A stretch of DNA of 8,105 nt, from positions 1 through 8,105 of the forward strand of contig JBQTIP010000253.1 in NCBI GenBank assembly GCA_052388025.1, given 5' to 3'. Of the stretch, positions 4,127-8,105 are shown piece after piece. Within the stretch, counting starts at the first letter, position 1. Every line of letters begins with the position of its first letter. Both the position numbers and the translations under genes were made by a program. The stretch comes from JBQTIP01 sp052388025. GTDB taxonomy: Bacteria; Actinomycetota; UBA4738; HRBIN12. Below the pieces are notes generated by a model. That model was not told the origin of the DNA, searched no databases, and saw nothing but the letters and a program-made list of their open reading frames with translations.

Positions 4127-5656
4127 GTGGGAGACGGGGCGGCGTCCGTCGAGCTGCGGGGGATCACCAAGCGCTTCCCGGGGGTAGTGGCGAACGACGG
4201 CATCGAGCTGCGCGTCATGCCAGTCGAGGTCCACGCCATCGTCGGGGAGAACGGCGCCGGCAAGTCCACGCTGATGAAGATCCTCTACGGGATGCAGCTC
4301 CCCGATGAGGGCACCATCCACGTCGAAGGCCGGGAACACCGCTTCCGATCCCCCAAGGACGCCATCGCCGCGGGGATCGGCATGGTGCACCAGCACTTCA
4401 TGCTGGCCGACAACCTCACGGTGCTCGAGAACGTGATCCTCGGCTCGGAGCCCTCCCGCGCCGGCGTGATCGACTTCAAGAGGGCCAGGGAGCGCATCCG
4501 CGATCTGTCCGGCGGCTACGGGGAGCCTCTCGATCCCTCGCGACTGGTGGAGGATTTGGGCGTCGGAGAGCGGCAGCGATTGGAGATCATCAAGGTTCTC
4601 TACCGGGGAGCGCGCATCCTGATCCTGGACGAGCCGACGGCCGTGCTCGTGCCCCAGGAGGTGGAGGACCTCTTCCGAAACCTCGCCGAGCTGAAACGGC
4701 AGGGCGTCACAATCATCTTCATCTCCCACAAGCTGGATGAGGTGCTCGCGGTCGCCGACACCATCACGGTCATCAGGTCGGGCCGGACGGTGGCGACCGT
4801 GAAGCCGAGCGACGTGACGCCCAGTCAGCTGGCCGAGCTTATGGTTGGAAGCGAGCTGCCCCGGCCGGAGACGCGCGGGTCGACCGTGACCGACGAGGTG
4901 GCGCTTGACGTCGAGGGACTGGGCGTGCGGAAGGCCGACCGCTGGTTGCTCCGCGACGTCTCGTTCCGAATCCACCGAGGGGAAGTCGTCGGCATCGCCG
5001 GCGTCGAGGGCAACGGTCAGCAGGAGCTGGTCCAGGCCATCATGGGGCTCCAGCCCGCCTCGGAGGGCGAGATCCGCCTGGGCGGGCGGGACATCACGTC
5101 GTGGGAGACGAGAGCCCGCCGCGAGGCAGGGATCGGATACATCCCCGAGGACCGGCAGGAGCTCGGCCTGCTCCTTCCCTCGCCGCTCTGGGAGAACACG
5201 ATGCTCGGGCACCAGACGGCGATGCCGTTCGCCCGGGGCCCTTGGGTGGACCATCGAGGCGCCCGTAGCCGCACCGAGCAGGTCGTCCGTGAGTTCCGAG
5301 TCATGACTCCGGGGGCCGATGCGCCGGCCTACGCCCTCTCGGGCGGCAATCAGCAGAAGCTGATCGTGGGGCGGGAGATGACCGCGAGCCCGCTGGTGCT
5401 CATCGCATCGCAGCCCACAAGGGGGATCGACGTGGCGGCCCAAGCCGCGGTGTGGGAGGAGGTCCGGCGGGCCCGCGCGGCCGGACTGGGGGTGCTGCTC
5501 ATCTCGGCCGACCTGGAGGAGCTGATCGGCCTGTCCGACACCCTCTACGTGATCTTGCGGGGGCGGCTCGTCGCGAAGGTCGACCCGAGCACCGTGACTC
5601 CGGAGGAGCTCGGCTCGTACATGACCGGTGCCCGGGGGGAGGGAGACGCCGCATGA
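4127..5656 (+). CDS. ABC transporter ATP-binding protein with two nucleotide-binding domains (nucleoside/sugar type)
   Basis: The 509-residue cytoplasmic ATPase powers the importer and holds two fused NBDs, as in YufO/NupO and RbsA-like proteins. NBD1 has Walker A GENGAGKST (40-48), Q-loop HQHF (Q89), a weak signature LGVGERQ (144-150), Walker B ILILDEP (164-170) and switch His201. NBD2 has a degenerate Walker A GVEGNGQQE (292-300, Lys replaced by Gln), a canonical signature LSGGNQQK (404-411), a Walker B lacking Asp and Glu (LVLIASQPT, 423-431) and ISAD where ISHD is usual. One composite site (Walker A of NBD1 with the signature of NBD2) should hydrolyse ATP and the other should not, a known asymmetry of this family. 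The GTG at 4127 has GAAAGGA six bases upstream. The stop overlaps the first permease start by ATGA. Confidence 0.94.
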   Translation: MGDGAASVELRGITKRFPGVVANDGIELRVMPVEVHAIVGENGAGKSTLMKILYGMQLPDEGTIHVEGREHRFRSPKDAIAAGIGMVHQHFMLADNLTVLENVILGSEPSRAGVIDFKRARERIRDLSGGYGEPLDPSRLVEDLGVGERQRLEIIKVLYRGARILILDEPTAVLVPQEVEDLFRNLAELKRQGVTIIFISHKLDEVLAVADTITVIRSGRTVATVKPSDVTPSQLAELMVGSELPRPETRGSTVTDEVALDVEGLGVRKADRWLLRDVSFRIHRGEVVGIAGVEGNGQQELVQAIMGLQPASEGEIRLGGRDITSWETRARREAGIGYIPEDRQELGLLLPSPLWENTMLGHQTAMPFARGPWVDHRGARSRTEQVVREFRVMTPGADAPAYALSGGNQQKLIVGREMTASPLVLIASQPTRGIDVAAQAAVWEEVRRARAAGLGVLLISADLEELIGLSDTLYVILRGRLVAKVDPSTVTPEELGSYMTGARGEGDAA

Positions 5657-6774
5657 CGCTGCGTCGCTTGGCGCTCGCGGTTCTCGCCCCGGCGGGGGCG
5701 CTCGTCTTCGCCCTTCTCGTCTCCTCCATCGCCTTGCTCCTCATCGACAAGTCGCCGCTCGATGCCTTCGGGTCGATGTGGAGCTACGGGATCCAGACGG
5801 ACTCACTCATCTCCATCGTGAATCGCGCCGGACCGCTCTACGTCTCCGGACTGGCGGTGGCCATCGGCTTCAAGATGGGCCTGTTCAACATCGGCGTGGA
5901 AGGGCAGTATCGGCTGGCCGGCCTGCTCGCGGCCGCGGCAGGAGGGGCCGTGGCGCTGCCCGCCCCCCTGCACGTTGCGCTCATCGTCGTCGTCGCCATG
6001 GCCGTGGGCGCGATGTGGGCGGGCATCGCGGGCGTGTTGAAGGTGACGCGCGGCGTGCACGAGGTGATCAGCACGATCATGCTGAACTTCATCGCGACAG
6101 GCCTCGGGGCCTACCTGTTGGCAGCCTACTTGGAGGAGGACCGGGGTCCGCAGGACCTGATCACGAGCACCGGGAGGATCCCGCCGTCCGGACGGTTCCC
6201 GTCGCTCAACCGCCTGCTCGGCGTGTTCGGCATCGACCCCGGCGGCGAGCTCTTCGGTTTCGTGATCGTGTCCATCCTGGTGGGCGTCGCCTTCTACGTC
6301 CTGGTGTGGCGGACCCGGTTCGGCTTCGACCTGCGCGCATCGGGAGTCAACCCCGACGCCGCCCGGGCGAGCGGCGTGAACCCCAAAGCCATGGTCGTCC
6401 GCACGATGCTCATAAGCGGGGCGATAGCAGGGCTCGTCGGGATGACGGAGCTGCTCGGCCACTCCCACGCGTACACGCTGGACTTCCCCACTGGTCTCGG
6501 GTTCGCCGGGATCGCGGTCGCCCTTGTGGGGCGCAACCACCCCGTCGGCATCGCCCTCGGCGCGCTCCTCATCGGCTTCATCGAGCGCTCGGCGCAGATC
6601 CTCGACCTCGAGGACGTTCCGAAGGAGATCATCACGATCATGCAGGGCGTGATCATCTTGTCGGTCGTGATCGCCTACGAGGTCGTCAGGCGGTTCGTCG
6701 AAGCGCAGGAGGTCCGGGCGGCGGCCGAGAAGACCAGGGGGTCCGACGTGGAGCCCGAGGCGGCACGGGCATGA
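5653..6774 (+). CDS. ABC transporter permease, nucleoside type (first permease subunit)
   Basis: The 373-residue inner-membrane protein belongs to the BPD_transp_2 permease family, like YufP/NupP. The family mark FNIGVEGQ is at 78-85. Hydrophobic segments lie near 7-31, 61-77, 88-104, 106-129, 140-160, 200-219, 250-270, 283-310 and 326-346. The cytoplasmic loop 229-247 (ASGVNPDAARASGVNP) is the ATPase-coupling region. Residues 352-373 are a charged cytoplasmic tail. The ATG at 5653 overlaps the ATPase stop (ATGA) and has GGGAGGGAG upstream, so translation is probably coupled; the frame stays open further upstream but that part only shadows the ATPase gene. It should pair with the second permease to form the membrane channel. 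Confidence 0.94.
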   Translation: MTLRRLALAVLAPAGALVFALLVSSIALLLIDKSPLDAFGSMWSYGIQTDSLISIVNRAGPLYVSGLAVAIGFKMGLFNIGVEGQYRLAGLLAAAAGGAVALPAPLHVALIVVVAMAVGAMWAGIAGVLKVTRGVHEVISTIMLNFIATGLGAYLLAAYLEEDRGPQDLITSTGRIPPSGRFPSLNRLLGVFGIDPGGELFGFVIVSILVGVAFYVLVWRTRFGFDLRASGVNPDAARASGVNPKAMVVRTMLISGAIAGLVGMTELLGHSHAYTLDFPTGLGFAGIAVALVGRNHPVGIALGALLIGFIERSAQILDLEDVPKEIITIMQGVIILSVVIAYEVVRRFVEAQEVRAAAEKTRGSDVEPEAARA

Positions 6775-6821
6775 TGCCCCCGGACCAGCCCCGGGGGGGC
6801 CCAACGGCGGAGGGGGCTACC

Positions 6822-8087
6822 GTGTCCGAGCGCCTCCCCCAGCTCGCCCAGAGCCACCGGTTCCGCCGGGCGGCGCTGATCGCGGGGATGGCGTTCGTGC
6901 TCCTCGCTGTGGTCCGTCAGCTGACTGACTCGTCCGAGCTGACCTCGAGCGGGACATTCGGGGCAGCCCTGCGCCTGGCCGTTCCGATCCTGCTGGCCGG
7001 GCTCGGAGCCCTCTACGCGGAGCGCGCGGGGGTCGTGAACATCGGCCTGGAAGGCATGATGATCCTCGGGACCTGGTTCGGCGCCTGGGCCGGCGTGGAG
7101 TTCGGCCCCTGGTGGGGCGCGGCCCTCGGCGTCCTGGGCGGGGCGGCCGGCGGCCTGGTGCACGCGATCGCCACCGTGAGCTTCGGCATCGACCACATCG
7201 TCTCGGGGGTGGCCATCAACATCCTCGCCGCCGGGGTGGCGCGCTTCCTCTCCGTGATCGCGTTCACCGGCCAGGGCGGCGGCGCCACGCAGTCGCCGCA
7301 GATCGAGGGCAAGATCGGGAGGGTGGACTTCCCATTCCTCGCCGGCGGGGATCTGTTCGGATGGCAGACTCCGGACCTCCTCGGCTGGCTCGAGCGGCAC
7401 GACTGGTTCCTGGTGTCCGACGTCGGGGCGCTCCTGCGCGGGATCACCGGCAACCTCTCCTGGTTGACGATCATCGCCATCGCCCTGGTGCCTCTCACGT
7501 TCTGGATCCTGTGGCGCACCTCCGTCGGGCTTCGGCTACGGTCGGCCGGCGAGAACCCCGTCGCTGCGGAGTCGCTGGGGGTGCCGGTCTACACGATGAA
7601 GTACCTCGGCGTGGTCGTGTCGGGAGCCATGGCGGGCCTCGGCGGAGCCTTCCTGGTGCTGGAGGCGGCCCGCATATACAGAGAGGGCCAGACCGGCGGG
7701 CGGGGCTTCATCGGCCTGGCAGCACTCATCTTCGGGAACTGGCGTCCGGGCGGGGTGGCCGTGGCGAGCGGGCTGTTCGGTTACGCCAACGGGCTGCAAC
7801 TACGCTCCGCGACGGCCGTTCACGGGCTGCTGCTCTTCGTGGCCATCGGCCTGGTGGCCGCCGCGGGATGGTACCTCGCCCGGCGACGGCGGCCGGTGAC
7901 GGCGACCCTGTTCGCGGTGGTCGCCGGCCTCACGTTCTGGTGGTTCTTCGTCACCGACACGGTCCCGAGGGAGTTCATCTTCTTCACGCCCTACATCGTC
8001 ACGCTGCTCGTGCTGTCCCTTGCGTCCCAACAGCTTCGGATGCCGGCCGCAGACGGCCTGCGGTACCGAAAACGGCAGGCGCAGTGA
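6822..8087 (+). CDS. ABC transporter permease, nucleoside type (second permease subunit)
   Basis: The 421-residue inner-membrane protein (from GTG 6822) is the second BPD_transp_2 permease, like YufQ/NupQ. The family mark VVNIGLEGMM is at 71-80, the ATPase-coupling loop RSAGENPVAAESLGV at 240-254, and the conserved GRGFIGLAALIFGNWRP at 293-309. Extra hydrophobic segments at about 335-353, 359-377 and 388-402 make it longer than the roughly 320-residue Bacillus subtilis subunit. The start is uncertain: GTG 6822 has GGAGG eight bases upstream and begins just before a usual hydrophilic N-terminus, while ATG 6771 forms an ATGA overlap with the first permease but has only a distant GAGG and would add 17 Pro/Gly-rich residues. 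It closes the visible operon; the 18 bases after its stop show nothing. Confidence 0.92.
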   Translation: MSERLPQLAQSHRFRRAALIAGMAFVLLAVVRQLTDSSELTSSGTFGAALRLAVPILLAGLGALYAERAGVVNIGLEGMMILGTWFGAWAGVEFGPWWGAALGVLGGAAGGLVHAIATVSFGIDHIVSGVAINILAAGVARFLSVIAFTGQGGGATQSPQIEGKIGRVDFPFLAGGDLFGWQTPDLLGWLERHDWFLVSDVGALLRGITGNLSWLTIIAIALVPLTFWILWRTSVGLRLRSAGENPVAAESLGVPVYTMKYLGVVVSGAMAGLGGAFLVLEAARIYREGQTGGRGFIGLAALIFGNWRPGGVAVASGLFGYANGLQLRSATAVHGLLLFVAIGLVAAAGWYLARRRRPVTATLFAVVAGLTFWWFFVTDTVPREFIFFTPYIVTLLVLSLASQQLRMPAADGLRYRKRQAQ

Positions 8088-8105
8088 CTTGGGGTAGCCC
8101 TTCCT

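Noticed and set aside
3953..5443. 496-residue minus-strand ORF opposite the ATPase gene
   Set aside because: The plus strand has unmistakable ABC ATPase motifs over the same bases; the antisense frame shows no domain and is a product of high G+C.
5803..6804. 333-residue minus-strand ORF opposite the first permease
   Set aside because: Shadow of the permease gene, with no recognisable motif or ribosome binding site support.
1..8105. tRNA, rRNA, CRISPR array, insertion sequence or phage genes
   Set aside because: No clover-leaf sequence, regularly spaced repeats, transposase motifs or terminal inverted repeats were seen; the window looks like ordinary chromosomal metabolism and transport genes.

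Overview
The window is high-G+C DNA with GC-rich third codon positions. It carries several actinobacterial-looking signals: a TANNNT -10 element placed six bases before a GTG start (a leaderless upp transcript), a BMP-type nucleoside ABC importer with a 509-residue double ATPase, and a 338-residue type I-beta DAHP synthase. The best guess is an Actinomycetota lineage, possibly uncultured. The sequence alone does not fix the class.

Left part, minus strand (1-2130). A secreted type I phosphodiesterase / nucleotide pyrophosphatase-like protein starts at 776 and runs off the left edge. Upstream of it (to its right) lies aroF (962-1978), encoding 3-deoxy-7-phosphoheptulonate synthase, the first step of aromatic amino acid synthesis. 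The aroF leader (1979-2130) is the most interesting stretch. It has a 17-residue Phe-rich leader peptide (five Phe and one Tyr among codons 4-11), a GC-rich terminator followed by five U, and an 11-bp antiterminator pairing the end of the leader-peptide ORF with the 5' arm of the terminator. Together these read as a complete ribosome-mediated phenylalanine attenuator.

Centre (2131-2199). A 69-bp divergent promoter region separates the aro leader from upp. It contains an interrupted inverted repeat, a near-consensus promoter for the aro leader and the leaderless upp promoter.

Right part, plus strand (2200-8087). upp (uracil phosphoribosyltransferase) is followed after 146 bp by a four-gene nucleoside-type ABC import operon: a BMP-family substrate-binding lipoprotein, a two-NBD ATPase and two permeases. 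A perfect 16-bp stem-loop separates the lipoprotein gene from the ATPase gene. The ATPase and first permease overlap by ATGA. The second permease starts either at a second ATGA overlap or, preferred here, at a GTG with a good Shine-Dalgarno. Functionally, the importer would bring in nucleosides and Upp would recycle uracil to UMP. The secreted phosphodiesterase could supply nucleosides or phosphate outside the cell, although it is not in the same operon.
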